64,000 nucleotides of DNA from Edaphobacter lichenicola (GTDB lineage: Bacteria; Acidobacteriota; Terriglobia; Terriglobales; Acidobacteriaceae). The position numbers and the translations under genes were made by a program. Shown piece by piece: positions 32,003 to 41,664 of this stretch (position 1 is its first letter; each line of letters opens with the position of its first letter). The DNA is taken from the NCBI RefSeq assembly GCF_014201315.1, contig NZ_JACHDY010000003.1:434001-498000 (forward strand), read 5' to 3'. The notes beneath the pieces were generated by a model. It made no database searches and was not told where the DNA came from. It saw only the letters and a program-made list of their open reading frames with translations.

Positions 32003-33802
32003 TTATTCGAGGATGCGGGCGACTACGTCGTAGTCGTGGGACTCGGTGATCTCGGCGCGGTAGAAGGTGCCGTGGACGAGGGTTTCGTGGGGGCCGAAGT
32101 CGTTGATGAAGACCTTGCCGTCGATCTCGGGGGCGTGGAGCGAGGTGCGGCCCTCCCAGAGAAGTTCGGTCTCTTCCGACTCGCCTTCGACGAGGAGGTC
32201 GATCTCGCGGCCTACCCACTCGGCTTTGGATTTGGTGCTGATTTTTTGTTGCAGCTTCATCAGCTTGCGACGGCGGGCCTGGATGGTGCGGTTGGGGACC
32301 TTTGTTTCGTCGGGAAGGTCAAAGGCCTTGGCGCCCTCTTCGTCGGAGTAGGTGAAGACGCCGAGCCAGTCGATCTGGGCTCTCTTCACGAACTCTGCGA
32401 GTTCGTTGAAGTCCTCATCCGTTTCGCCGGGGAAGCCCACGATGAAGCTGGTGCGGATGACGATGCCGGGGACGATGCGGCGGGCCTTGGCGATGAGGTC
32501 GAGGAAGATCTGCGCGTTGCCGCCGCGCTTCATCGTTTTGAGGACGCTGGCGCTGGCGTGCTGCAGAGGGACGTCGAGGTACTTTGAGATGGTGTCGTGC
32601 TTCGCCATCGTCTCGAGCAGACGCGTGGTGACCTTGTTGGGATAGGTGTAGAGGAAGCGCAGCCAGCGCAGGCCGGGGAGCACGGCGAGGGCGTCGAGCA
32701 GCGTTGCAAGGCCGTCGGTGAAGCCGAGGTCTTCGCCGTAGCAGGTGGTGTCCTGGCCGATGAGGGTGATCTCGCGGACGCCCTGCTTGATGAGGTTTTC
32801 GGCCTCGGCGATGATCGACGACATGCGGCGCGAGCGGAACTTGCCGCGAAGCTGCGGGATGATGCAGAAGCTGCAGGGGTGATCGCAACCTTCGGCGATC
32901 TTGATGTAGGCCGACGCGCGCGGTGTGGTGAGGATGCGCGGGGTGGCGTCGTTGTAGAGATACTCGGGCAGCGCTGCGGCGGCACCGTCCCATGACTCGC
33001 GGGAGAAGCGCCCCTGCTGCTGGCGGAGGTCGCCTTCGGGACGGCTGGTGTTGCCGGGGTCTATGCCGACTGGCAGGTGCGCGATGTGGTCGCCGGTGTG
33101 GTTCAGCGGCTCGTCGCCGTGGGTCGTGCCTGTTTCGGCGAGAGACTGGACGATGCGAAGTTGCGGCGCGATCTCTCGGTCGTGTTCGGGGTCGGCGAGG
33201 GGGCGCGAGTGTTGGGAGACGGCGCTGGGGGCACGGTCGATCAGATTCTGTCCAGCCTGCTGCATGCTGGTCGCTTCGAGCTGCGCGACTTCGCCGTCGG
33301 TCTGGGACATGCCGATGGCGTGGGTGTGGATGGTCGCCTCGGGCGTGCCCTGCGGGAGGATGTTGAAGGGCGAGTTGGCCTGCGCGTGGCCGCTGGGCGT
33401 GAGGCCTGCTGCGGCGAGGATGGCTTCGAGCTCGCCGGTGCCGACGACTGCGTCCACTTCGGGGATGTTCTTCTGGATCTCGTCGCGGTAACGCTCGACC
33501 AGGCAGCCGGCGACGACGATGCGCTGGGCCTTTCCACCATTTTGCTGCTTGTGCTGGACCATCTCGAGGATGGTGTTGACCGACTCCTGCTTGGCCGAGT
33601 CGATGAAGCTGCAGGTGTTGATGACGATGATCTCGGCGTCTTCGGCGCGGGGAGTGAGCTCGGCTCCGTTGTGGTGGAGCAGGCCCATCATGACTTCGGA
33701 GTCGACGAGGTTTTTGGGACAGCCGAGGGAGACGAAGCCCACCTTGGGGCGGGGCGCAGCAGCCTGGAGAGGTTCGGCTTCGATGGTTGCCAGATTGGTC
33801 AC
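32003..33802 (-). CDS. rimO: Ribosomal protein S12 methylthiotransferase RimO, with a large insertion
   Basis: Radical-SAM enzyme that methylthiolates an Asp of ribosomal protein S12. It has the N-terminal UPF0004 domain with cluster cysteines (GFVSLGCPKNLVDSEVMMG, NTCSFIDSAKQES, GCLVERY), the radical-SAM motif CDHPCSFCIIP and a C-terminal TRAM domain (EWVGREIDLLVEGESEETEL). About 599 residues against the usual 430-540: roughly 150 extra polar residues, rich in Gln, His and Pro, lie between the first two domains. I place the start at GTG 33802 because the upstream TTG at 33820 overlaps an extended -10 element; leaderless translation is likely. Confidence 0.9.
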   Translation of the reverse strand: MTNLATIEAEPLQAAAPRPKVGFVSLGCPKNLVDSEVMMGLLHHNGAELTPRAEDAEIIVINTCSFIDSAKQESVNTILEMVQHKQQNGGKAQRIVVAGCLVERYRDEIQKNIPEVDAVVGTGELEAILAAAGLTPSGHAQANSPFNILPQGTPEATIHTHAIGMSQTDGEVAQLEATSMQQAGQNLIDRAPSAVSQHSRPLADPEHDREIAPQLRIVQSLAETGTTHGDEPLNHTGDHIAHLPVGIDPGNTSRPEGDLRQQQGRFSRESWDGAAAALPEYLYNDATPRILTTPRASAYIKIAEGCDHPCSFCIIPQLRGKFRSRRMSSIIAEAENLIKQGVREITLIGQDTTCYGEDLGFTDGLATLLDALAVLPGLRWLRFLYTYPNKVTTRLLETMAKHDTISKYLDVPLQHASASVLKTMKRGGNAQIFLDLIAKARRIVPGIVIRTSFIVGFPGETDEDFNELAEFVKRAQIDWLGVFTYSDEEGAKAFDLPDETKVPNRTIQARRRKLMKLQQKISTKSKAEWVGREIDLLVEGESEETELLWEGRTSLHAPEIDGKVFINDFGPHETLVHGTFYRAEITESHDYDVVARILE

Positions 33803-33810
33803 AGTCTTAT

Positions 33811-33819
33811 AGTTTAGCA
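33811..33819 (-). promoter_or_regulatory. Extended -10 promoter of rimO
   Basis: TGCTAAACT on the minus strand, ending 8 bases before the GTG at 33802, the same spacing as the SRP RNA start. It overlaps the alternative TTG start, which it therefore argues against. Confidence 0.5.
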
Positions 33820-34016
33820 ACTTTACCTGCTTCCTGTGCTCTCTGTGCGGGTATCTCCCACCCTGCGTTTTAGTGTCAAAGTCTTCATTCTTTTAGGGTT
33901 ATGCGCGTACCTGGTGTTCACTGTTGAGGTAAAGTATTGATTTTATTGCGCGCCTCGTTGCAAAGTCTTCATTCTGCTTGGGTTGTGTCGTCTTCGGATC
34001 TTTCCTTTGATCTGCG

Positions 34017-34052
34017 AAAAAGCCCCAGGAATCTGTCCGGGGCTTTTTCTCC
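34017..34052. terminator. Strong hairpin terminator in a gene-free stretch
   Basis: AAAAAGCCCC (34017-34026) pairs with GGGGCTTTTT (34039-34048), then CTCCTTCTTC. No gene ends nearby on either strand; the same hairpin position occurs in composite repeat copy 2, so it may belong to the repeat. Upstream, CAAAGTCTTCATTCT occurs twice (about 33877 and 33960). Confidence 0.65.
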
Positions 34053-34057
34053 TTCTT

Positions 34058-34140
34058 CTTATGATAGTTGTTGGCGTGGAACTAATGTGCCACGCGGATC
34101 TGCTTCCTTATGAGTTGGATAGCGTCGAATGGGGCTTGAC
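34058..34140 (+). repeat. Composite intergenic repeat, copy 3 (3' module only)
   Basis: ATGATAGTTGTTGGCGTGG, then AACTAATGTGCCACGCGGAT, CTGCTTCC, and GGGGCTTGACAG. It matches the final modules of copies at 8390 and 14930. GGCGTGG and CCACGC here form a short hairpin. Adjacent to REP-like elements. Confidence 0.55.
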
Positions 34141-34199
34141 AGCGTGGATTGTGGCGTAAAACGCGTCTGGTTTGGAAGATAAATCTTCTCGAAGACTTT

Positions 34200-34295
34200 G
34201 TCCTGCCGGACGGGCCCGCTACGCGCGGCGCGGTCACTTCGTGACTTGTATACCGGTCTTGATCGGTTCGCTGCATGGGGCCTCCCGTTAGTCGA
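34200..34295 (+). repeat. REP-like element, copy 3
   Basis: GTCCTGCCGGACGGGCCCGC, then GCGGTCACTTCGTGACTTGT and ATACC, ending GCCTCCCGTTAGTCG. Together with the inverted copy at 34355-34410 it forms a head-to-head pair between rimO and the GH1 gene. Confidence 0.75.
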
Positions 34296-34354
34296 CGTGA
34301 GATTTCTCTTCCCGAGCATCGCTCGGGCCTCGGGTCGCTAATTTGCCTAGACAA

Positions 34355-34410
34355 GGTGTACGCGTCACGAAGTGACCGCACTCCGCGCAGGAGGCCCGTC
34401 CGGCAGGATA
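34355..34410 (-). repeat. REP-like element, copy 4 (inverted)
   Basis: Read on the minus strand: ATCCTGCCGGACGGGCCTCC, TGCGCGGAGTGCGGTCACTT, CGTGACG. It ends 5 bases from the GH1 stop codon and may serve as its 3' hairpin. Confidence 0.75.
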
Positions 34411-34414
34411 GTTT

Positions 34415-35875
<1,461 letters not shown>

Positions 35876-36020
35876 AATAAACCCTCGTGATATGCCAAAA
35901 ATTGTAGCTGCTTCAAACAAGAGATGACAACGACCGCGGGCGAAAAGATCTGCTGAAAGATACTCCGCGAAGTTTTGCACCAGAGGGAGATAGCCGCGTG
36001 AGCACAGTTCGGGTTTGAAG

Positions 36021-36029
36021 TGCTAAACT
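36021..36029 (+). promoter_or_regulatory. Extended -10 promoter of the SRP RNA
   Basis: TGCTAAACT, ending 7 bases before the predicted first base of the SRP RNA (36037). This gives the best anchor in the window for where transcription starts relative to this motif. Confidence 0.65.
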
Positions 36030-36036
36030 AGCTCAT

Positions 36037-36135
36037 GTGCCGGGTCCTACGCGACGTAATCCCGCCAACCCCGCCAGGTCCGGAAGGAAGCAACGGTAAC
36101 GGGTCATTACGGGCGCAGTAGGTCGCCCGGTGCAC
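36037..36135 (+). ncRNA. ffs: Small signal recognition particle RNA (4.5S type)
   Basis: RNA core of the signal recognition particle. About 99 bases fold into one long hairpin: GTGCCGGG at the 5' end pairs with CCCGGTGCAC at the 3' end, and the apex holds the Ffh-binding site CAGGTCCGGAAGGAAGCAAC, with the GGAA tetraloop and the A/C-rich asymmetric loop. It lacks an Alu domain. Partners: ftsY is at 20 kb; ffh is not in the window. The last 24 bases are part of a 29-base exact duplication (see repeats). Confidence 0.93.
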
Positions 36136-36140
36136 TATCC
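36112..36140 (+). repeat. SRP RNA 3' end, unit 1 of a 29-bp direct repeat
   Basis: GGCGCAGTAGGTCGCCCGGT then GCACTATCC. This unit is the genuine 3' strand of the SRP hairpin. Confidence 0.95.
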
Positions 36141-36176
36141 TCGCCTCCCACTACTTTCGCCGCAGGCTCCAACAAT

Positions 36177-36205
36177 GGCGCAGTAGGTCGCCCGGTGCAC
36201 TATCC
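36177..36205 (+). repeat. SRP RNA 3' end, unit 2 (orphan copy)
   Basis: A perfect 29-base copy of 36112-36140, 36 bases further on, without any 5' half of the RNA. It is followed by a pyrimidine-rich stretch similar to that after unit 1. The remainder of 36206-36411 shows nothing I can support beyond a doubtful minus-strand frame. Confidence 0.95.
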
Positions 36206-36411
36206 CTCCTCCTCTTTTCCCGCTCAGCACATTTTGTTGATTCACCCATCTCCCCAGGGTGAGTGTGTCTTTTTTGGGTCGCTGCGCGTCAAGGAACTCG
36301 TCAAGGGAGCGTGACACGCGTAGGCTTCTCAGAGAGAATGGTCCAACGGTGAACGACGGTTCATTTGAAACGGTTTGTCTTTATTGCTTTGACACTAGAT
36401 GAGGTGAGAGT

Positions 36412-37428
36412 TTGAGTTTGACGTTGAAACCGCAGACGCGGGTACGCGCGAAGATCAGTTCGGTAGGGACCTATGTTCCGCCGCGTTTGTTGACCAATGC
36501 AGATCTGGAAAAGATGGTCGCAACCAACGATCAATGGATTGTCGAGCGGACGGGAATTCGCGAGCGGCACATCGTGGATGCAGGGGTTGCGACCAGCGAT
36601 CTGGCGGTGGAGGCGGCGAAGAAGTGTCTCGCGGCTCGCGGCATCGAGGCCAGTGAGCTGGAGGTGATCATCGTGGCCACGGTGACGCCTGATATGTTTT
36701 TTCCGGCGACTGCCTGCCTGGTGCAGGACAAGCTCGGCGTAAAGGGCGCATGGGGGTTCGATCTTTCGGCAGCCTGCTCGGGATTTCCCTATGCGTTGCA
36801 GGTGGGGGCGAAGCTGGTCGAGAGCGGGATGCACAAGAAGGTGATGGTGATTGGAGCGGATGTGATGAGCTCGATTATCGACTACACCGACCGCGCGACC
36901 TGCGTGATCTTCGGCGACGGCGCCGGCGCGGTGTTGCTCGAGCCCTGCGAAGAGGGAGAGATCGGGCTGGTCGACTACTGGCACGAGATCGACGGCTCTG
37001 GTGCGGCGGCGTTGAATATGCCCGGTGGCGGCAGTTTGAATCCGCCGACAGCCGAGACGGTCGCAGCGAAGATGCACTACGTGCACCAGGACGGGCAGGC
37101 GGTGTACAAGTTTGCGGTGCGCAAGATGGCGGAGGCTGCGGAGATCATCCTGTCGCGCAACGGCGTGGAAGGGAAGGACCTTGGCTGCTTCATCCCGCAC
37201 CAGGCGAATAAGCGGATTATTCTTTCGACGGCGGAGCGGCTGGGCATGCCGGAGGAGTCGGTGATTATTAACATCGATCGATATGGCAACACCACGGCGG
37301 CTACGATTCCGATGGCCATGCAGACGGCGCTCGAAGAGAAGCGGTTGAAGAAGGGCGATCTGGTTCTGCTGGCGAGCGTTGGAGCTGGCTTTACCGTGGG
37401 AGCTACTTTGTTGCGGTGGGAGTTCTAA
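36412..37428 (+). CDS. fabH: 3-oxoacyl-ACP synthase III
   Basis: Starts fatty acid synthesis by condensing acetyl-CoA (or a branched acyl-CoA) with malonyl-ACP. The 338-residue protein has the catalytic triad Cys122 in [13 protein letters not shown], His263 in IPHQANKRI and Asn293 in [10 protein letters not shown]. The TTG start at 36412 is supported by GAGGTGAG 5 bases upstream; a region open further has no better start. No plsX, fabD or fabG lies next to it, unlike in many bacteria. Branched-chain primers would fit an organism making iso fatty acids, but specificity cannot be read here. Confidence 0.94.
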   Translation: MSLTLKPQTRVRAKISSVGTYVPPRLLTNADLEKMVATNDQWIVERTGIRERHIVDAGVATSDLAVEAAKKCLAARGIEASELEVIIVATVTPDMFFPATACLVQDKLGVKGAWGFDLSAACSGFPYALQVGAKLVESGMHKKVMVIGADVMSSIIDYTDRATCVIFGDGAGAVLLEPCEEGEIGLVDYWHEIDGSGAAALNMPGGGSLNPPTAETVAAKMHYVHQDGQAVYKFAVRKMAEAAEIILSRNGVEGKDLGCFIPHQANKRIILSTAERLGMPEESVIINIDRYGNTTAATIPMAMQTALEEKRLKKGDLVLLASVGAGFTVGATLLRWEF

Positions 37429-37546
37429 GGCACAGGTTCTAAAAGATTTCGAGCGCGTGAGGCCAAGATGCTTCACCCGTTTTCTTTTAGCCTCAGATTT
37501 TCGTCCGCCCAGATTTTGAGGATTTTTCTTGCTTATTGTATCTTTT

Positions 37547-37558
37547 AGATATATATCT
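37547..37558. promoter_or_regulatory. Perfect palindrome before the PadR gene
   Basis: AGATATATATCT is its own reverse complement, ends 2 bases before the GGAG ribosome site of padR and lies in a T/A-rich tract (TTGTATCTTTTAGATATATA). Its position suits an autoregulatory operator. Confidence 0.5.
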
Positions 37559-37571
37559 TGGAGCTATGAAA

Positions 37572-38138
37572 ATGGAAGGCGGGTCGACTCCCAATGCTTT
37601 GCTTGGACTTCTGAGCCTGAGGCCGATGTCCGGATACGACATTCGTCAGATGGTCGCTCAATCGATCGGGCACTTCTGGAGCGAGAGCTATGGGCAGATC
37701 TATCCAGGATTGAAGCGGCTGGCGGCAGCGGGTCTGGTCGAGAAGAAGACCGAGCGCAACAAAGGAAAGCCGGATCGGAACCTGTATTCGCTTACAGCAG
37801 AGGGACGCGAGCGACTGCACGAGTGGTTGAAGATTCCGGTCTCGGATGAGGTAGCGAGGAACGAGTTGCTGCTGAAACTCTTCTTTGGAGCGCATGTCTC
37901 GACGAGCGTCAATCGGGACCATGTGGCCTCGAATATGGAGTTTCATCAGCGGGCGCTGAAGGTGTACACCGCCACGGCGAAGCAGCTGCGGAAGGAAGAG
38001 GCGAACGATCCTAATCTGTCCTACTGGTTGATGACGCTGAACTACGGACGGCACTACAGCGTAGCGATGTTGAAGTGGTGCAGGGAGACGCTCGCGGAGT
38101 TGGATGAGATAGAGAGTAAGGGAAAAAGGAGGCGGTGA
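37572..38138 (+). CDS. PadR family transcriptional regulator
   Basis: A 188-residue winged-helix repressor-type protein. The N-terminal DNA-binding domain has ALLGLLSLRPMSGYDIRQMV, SYGQIYPGLKRLAAAGLVEK and the wing NLYSLTAEGRERL; the C-terminal domain (about 95-188) is the helical dimerisation region usual for the long PadR subgroup. The ATG at 37572 has GGAG with 8 bases spacing. Its stop codon overlaps the start of the next gene, a four-or-more-helix membrane protein, so the two are translationally coupled and the regulator probably controls that operon via the palindrome upstream. Confidence 0.9.
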   Translation: MEGGSTPNALLGLLSLRPMSGYDIRQMVAQSIGHFWSESYGQIYPGLKRLAAAGLVEKKTERNKGKPDRNLYSLTAEGRERLHEWLKIPVSDEVARNELLLKLFFGAHVSTSVNRDHVASNMEFHQRALKVYTATAKQLRKEEANDPNLSYWLMTLNYGRHYSVAMLKWCRETLAELDEIESKGKRRR

Positions 38139-38824
38139 TGCATGCACTCGATCCGTTGTGGGTAAAGATCTTTCTTGCGATTCATATTGCTGCGGGCGCA
38201 TCGTCGTTTCTGCTTGCTCCCGTTGCACTGGCTACTGCAAAGGGTGGCAAGCAGCATAAACGCTGGGGGAAGGTCTATCTGTGGTCGATGGGGGTGGTCG
38301 CGGCGACGGCGATCCCGATGGCGTTCTTCTTCCCGGTGCGATTTCTGGCCCTGGTGGCGGTGTTCAGCTTCTACTTTGCGTTTTCGGGATTTCGCGTTCT
38401 GCGATTGAAGGAGCTGGCGCGCGGCGGAGGCGCGGAGCCTATCGACTGGATTGCGGGCGTCGTTACCTTTGCGACGAGTGCGCTGCTGGCCTGGCTGTCG
38501 TGGTTCCGTCCCGCATCCATGGAGGTGATTCCGCTGGTGGGCGTGGTGTTCGGATTCATCGGAATGAGAGGCGCGGCGACGCAGTTGCTCTCGTTCGTGC
38601 GCAAGCCGAAGGAAAAGATGTTCTGGTGGTACACGCATCTCGGAAATTTTATCGGGAGTTACATTGCGGCGTGGTCGGCCTTCAGCGTGGTCACGTTAAC
38701 GCGGGTTATTGGCAATCACTGGTACGTTTGGCTGTGGCCGACGATGATCGGTGTGCCTGCAATTATTCTGATCACGGCATACTACCAGCGTAAGTTCTCA
38801 CCGCGGGTGAAGGCTGTGGCGTAA
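38138..38824 (+). CDS. DUF2306-like membrane protein
   Basis: A 228-residue polytopic protein with about six hydrophobic helices. The N-terminal block IHIAAGASSFLLAPVALATA followed by KQHKRWGKVYLWSM resembles the His-and-Arg signature of DUF2306 membrane proteins (H-x-x-x-G then H-R-x-x-G). A nearly perfect ribosome site AGGAGG precedes ATG 38138, which overlaps the padR stop (TGATG). Its expression is therefore tied to the PadR regulator. Transport substrate or function is unknown. Confidence 0.7.
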   Translation: MHALDPLWVKIFLAIHIAAGASSFLLAPVALATAKGGKQHKRWGKVYLWSMGVVAATAIPMAFFFPVRFLALVAVFSFYFAFSGFRVLRLKELARGGGAEPIDWIAGVVTFATSALLAWLSWFRPASMEVIPLVGVVFGFIGMRGAATQLLSFVRKPKEKMFWWYTHLGNFIGSYIAAWSAFSVVTLTRVIGNHWYVWLWPTMIGVPAIILITAYYQRKFSPRVKAVA

Positions 38825-38834
38825 GGAATTGGGC

Positions 38835-39560
38835 TTAGGCGGTGGTGTTGGAGGGCTTGGCGAGGCGTCGAGAGCGTGGGTGGACCGCACGTGAGGTCTT
38901 GTAGAGCTTCCAGAAGGCGAAGGTGCAGCTTGCGAGAATCCCGGTCCAGATCACGATGAGAACTGGGGTCGCATACTTGTCGGAGAGACTGTTCCAGAGT
39001 CGGAGGATGTGCCGTCCGTAGTGAATGCCTAGCCAGGCGGCGAGGGCGTGACGAAGGGCGCGGCTGATGATGAAGGTGTTGAGGAACTTCTTGCGCGACA
39101 TCTTCAGCGCGCCAGCCGCAAGGACGAAGGGGCTTAGCGGCATCGGCGGCGGCAGAATCGCCGGCAGGGCAACGGAGAGAATGGCGTGGTTTTCCATCCA
39201 TTCGCGGACACGCTTGAAGATCTTGGGAGGCACGCGTTTTTCAACAAAAGCCATCCCGCCTGACTGGCCTACCTGGTAGCTGAACCATCCGCCGAGCCCG
39301 GAGCCTATCGTTGCGAGCAGGATCAAGAGAAACCAGCTTTGATGCTGCGCGGAAAGCACGATGATCATGATGTCGGTGATGCCGGGCAGAGGCAGCGGAA
39401 CGAAGGAGCTGTCGACGATCGAGACCAGGAAGACGCCGAAGAGGCCGAAGCTGAAGAGCAGATGGAGGAATGGACTGCGCGCGCGGTGTGCTGCGGCAGC
39501 CGTCTGCGCGGCGGCGGCGAGACTCTTGTATAGGATCGTGGCAGCTTCGCGCAGGCTCAT
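38835..39560 (-). CDS. VTT-domain (DedA-like) membrane protein
   Basis: A 241-residue inner-membrane protein of the SNARE-associated/VTT superfamily, whose members include lipid scramblases and the DedA proteins linked to undecaprenyl-phosphate recycling. Visible marks are VDSSFVPLPLPGITDIMIIV, the glycine-rich LATIGSGLGGWFSYQVGQSG, and LPPPMPLSPFVLAAGALKMS with the re-entrant loop Pro cluster, then FIISRALRHALAAWLG. It is convergent with the DUF2306-like gene. No partner gene suggests a substrate. Confidence 0.8.
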   Translation of the reverse strand: MSLREAATILYKSLAAAAQTAAAAHRARSPFLHLLFSFGLFGVFLVSIVDSSFVPLPLPGITDIMIIVLSAQHQSWFLLILLATIGSGLGGWFSYQVGQSGGMAFVEKRVPPKIFKRVREWMENHAILSVALPAILPPPMPLSPFVLAAGALKMSRKKFLNTFIISRALRHALAAWLGIHYGRHILRLWNSLSDKYATPVLIVIWTGILASCTFAFWKLYKTSRAVHPRSRRLAKPSNTTA

Positions 39561-39638
39561 AGAGATTAAGACGCGACCCAGGGAGGAGAAGTCGCTGAAA
39601 TTCTGAAGATTGGTGGAGCGGCGAGTATAACAGAGGGT

Positions 39639-40481
39639 TTACAGGAGGCGGAGATCGGGCAGCGCGGGGAGAACATCGACCTCCGCGGCGTATTGCCGAA
39701 AGAGTTTAATGGCGTGCATGCAATCCGTATTCAGAACGTAGTGGATGTTGCTGGAGAGATAGTGACGAATGACAGCGGGGCTCAGTTCGATCCGCGGGGC
39801 CCACTCTTTGACCAGATCTTCGATGTGCAGAAGGCCGTGATTGCGCGAGGCTTCAAGGTCTTCGACCAGTTGAGCGGCGGAGAGGCGTGGTTCCCCGAGA
39901 GACTCTGGCCGCACGGCCCACACCGCGGCGACCCAGGGGACATTCGTCCGGATGTGCCATTCGTGGGCGAGATCGAACCACTGGCAGGGGCCAACCTCCG
40001 CTTCGATCTGCTCGCGGCGTTCGAGGGCGAGCAGCGCTGGATCGCCGATCAAAATGGCAGCATCAGCCTGTTGCAGCATCGCAATGGGATCGGCTGAAGC
40101 GGGCAGGAAGGCCGGATGGTTGCTGGCGAACTTGCGGAAGAGGATCTCGGCGTAGGCGAGCGAGCTGCGGGAGGCGGTGTCGGCCGAGACCGTCTTCACC
40201 GTGCTGAACGTGTTAGGAGATTTGACGATGAGCTGAATGGAACGAACTTCATTTAGCGAAGCGATGGTGCAGCCCGGGACGACGGCAAGCTCTGGCGTGA
40301 GCGCTGCGATCGGGATAAGGCCAAGGTCGGCGCGGCCTGCGAGAAGTTCGGCGGCACACTGCGAGGGCTGGGTGTAGTGCAGCGAATAGCGCTGTGCCAG
40401 CTCTTGCGCGAGCGGTGCGTGTTCGAAGTCCCACATCAGCGGTGCGGGGTTGAGAAAGTTGATGGCAGCGACGCGAAGCAT
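39639..40481 (-). CDS. mqnA: Chorismate dehydratase MqnA (menaquinone, futalosine route)
   Basis: First committed step of the futalosine pathway: chorismate to 3-[(1-carboxyvinyl)oxy]benzoate. The periplasmic-binding-protein-like fold is seen from RVAAINFLNPAPLMWDFEHA at the N-terminus, AELLAGRADLGLIPIAAL, NEVRSIQLIVKSP, and SRSSLAYAEILFRKF. I start at ATG 40481 (280 residues). A TTG at 40505 lies only 6 bases after a TAAACT hexamer, so a leaderless longer form is possible. Other mqn genes are not in the window. Its presence implies menaquinone made by the futalosine route. Confidence 0.88.
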   Translation of the reverse strand: MLRVAAINFLNPAPLMWDFEHAPLAQELAQRYSLHYTQPSQCAAELLAGRADLGLIPIAALTPELAVVPGCTIASLNEVRSIQLIVKSPNTFSTVKTVSADTASRSSLAYAEILFRKFASNHPAFLPASADPIAMLQQADAAILIGDPALLALERREQIEAEVGPCQWFDLAHEWHIRTNVPWVAAVWAVRPESLGEPRLSAAQLVEDLEASRNHGLLHIEDLVKEWAPRIELSPAVIRHYLSSNIHYVLNTDCMHAIKLFRQYAAEVDVLPALPDLRLL

Positions 40482-40541
40482 GGAAGATGAAGACGAAGTG
40501 TTCAAAGGACTAGTTTATTGGATGTGGAGGAGGCGTGCTCG

Positions 40542-40736
40542 ATGCAGAGGCGAGTCGTGGGTTTTTATCAGGATGAACAGCAGCACTGGGCGGCCCGGCT
40601 GGACTGCGGACATGGGCAGCATGTGCGGCACGATCCGCCGTGGATGCTGCGCGAGTGGGTGACGACGGAAGAGGGCAGGGCGGCGCGAATCGGGAGTTTG
40701 ATGGAGTGCAAGCAGTGCGATGAGGAGGAAAGATAG
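40542..40736 (+). CDS. DUF3565-type small protein
   Basis: A 64-residue protein, MQRRVVGFYQDEQQHWAARL, then DCGHGQHVRHDPPWMLREWV. The C-G-H-x-Q-H-x-R-H-x-P-P-W signature and final ECKQCDEE fit DUF3565, a family of small possible metal-binding proteins. The ATG at 40542 is chosen over an upstream TTG because GGAGGAGG lies 8 bases before it. Divergent from mqnA. Function unknown. Confidence 0.78.
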   Translation: MQRRVVGFYQDEQQHWAARLDCGHGQHVRHDPPWMLREWVTTEEGRAARIGSLMECKQCDEEER

Positions 40737-40795
40737 CCATCTGGTAGTAGGATTCTCACGACGCAACCAGGTCAATCGGGAAGGGAGCAAAAAGA

Positions 40796-41569
40796 ATGGA
40801 TGGATTGTTGAAGGTCGGTCGCCTCTTCTTTGCCGCCGCGCTGGTGTTCTTTGGTGTGGAGCACTTCATCTACGTCGGCGGGTTGAAGGGGCCGATCCCT
40901 GGCCCTCCGTGGATTCCGGGGCCGCACCCGGTGGCTGTGCTGGCCGGCGCTGCGCTGATCGCGGTTGCAGTCTGCATCGTGACTGAAAAACTGGCGCGGC
41001 TGGCGACTGTGCTTTTGGGTGTTGCTCTGTTTTTATACGTCCTGTTTCTGCAGCTCCCCAGGTTCATCGCGCAGCCGCATAGCCCCGATCCCTGGACCAG
41101 CGGCTTCGAGCTTCTGGCTTTGATGGGTGGCGCCTTCGTGCTGGCTCGGATCGAGACTCCGGACGGACTCAGGTTCGAGCCAACAAACAAGGCCTTGTCG
41201 CATTTAGCCACCTTCGGGCGCGTTGCGTTTGCCATCGCGCTGGTGGTCTTCGCCGTGCAGCATTTTCTGTATGCGAAGTTTGTGGCGACTATTGTCCCCG
41301 CATGGATTCCCGCGCGCCTCTTCTGGTCCTACTTTGTCGGAGTGGCGTTTGTCGCAGCTGCTCTGGCGATCGTCACCAGGCAGATGGCGCGAACCGCGTC
41401 AGTCTTGTTGGGTATGATGTTTTTTATCTGGGTCGTTATTCTTCACGTGCCCCGCGTCGCAGCCAACCCGCGCAATGGGGACGAGGTCACTAGCCTGCTA
41501 GTTGCATTGGCGATGAGCGGTGCGTCTTTTATTCTTGCCGAGAGCTTCGCCTCCGACCCTGTCGCCTGA
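40796..41569 (+). CDS. Internally duplicated eight-helix membrane protein
   Basis: The 257-residue protein is two copies of a roughly 125-residue, four-helix unit. Unit 1: GRLFFAAALVFFGVEHFIYV, then CIVTEKLARLATVLLGVALF and LPRFIAQP. Unit 2: GRVAFAIALVVFAVQHFLYA, then AIVTRQMARTASVLLGMMFF and VPRVAANP. The conserved His in EHF/QHF and the Arg in LAR/MAR repeat at the same places. The layout resembles DoxX-like four-helix proteins. Cellular role unknown. GGGAGC precedes the ATG; it lies 59 bases after the DUF3565 gene. Confidence 0.78.
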   Translation: MDGLLKVGRLFFAAALVFFGVEHFIYVGGLKGPIPGPPWIPGPHPVAVLAGAALIAVAVCIVTEKLARLATVLLGVALFLYVLFLQLPRFIAQPHSPDPWTSGFELLALMGGAFVLARIETPDGLRFEPTNKALSHLATFGRVAFAIALVVFAVQHFLYAKFVATIVPAWIPARLFWSYFVGVAFVAAALAIVTRQMARTASVLLGMMFFIWVVILHVPRVAANPRNGDEVTSLLVALAMSGASFILAESFASDPVA

Positions 41570-41664
41570 GATGCGATACAGTGACGGTGAGCCTCTGTCG
41601 GTCGGCGATGTTTGGAGTCGCAGACTAGAGAGGCCCGCGAAGCATACGACGAAGAGGACCATGA

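Noticed and set aside
33877..33975. CRISPR-like array from the repeated CAAAGTCTTCATTCT.
   Set aside because: Only two units with imperfect flanks and no cas genes.
36135..36317. Minus-strand frame of 60 codons, with a protein-like first half (SRSLDEFLDAQRPKKDTLTL).
   Set aside because: Its second half is only the complement of the SRP RNA duplication, it starts with a GTG lacking a good ribosome site, and no family is recognised. A remnant is possible but I cannot support it.
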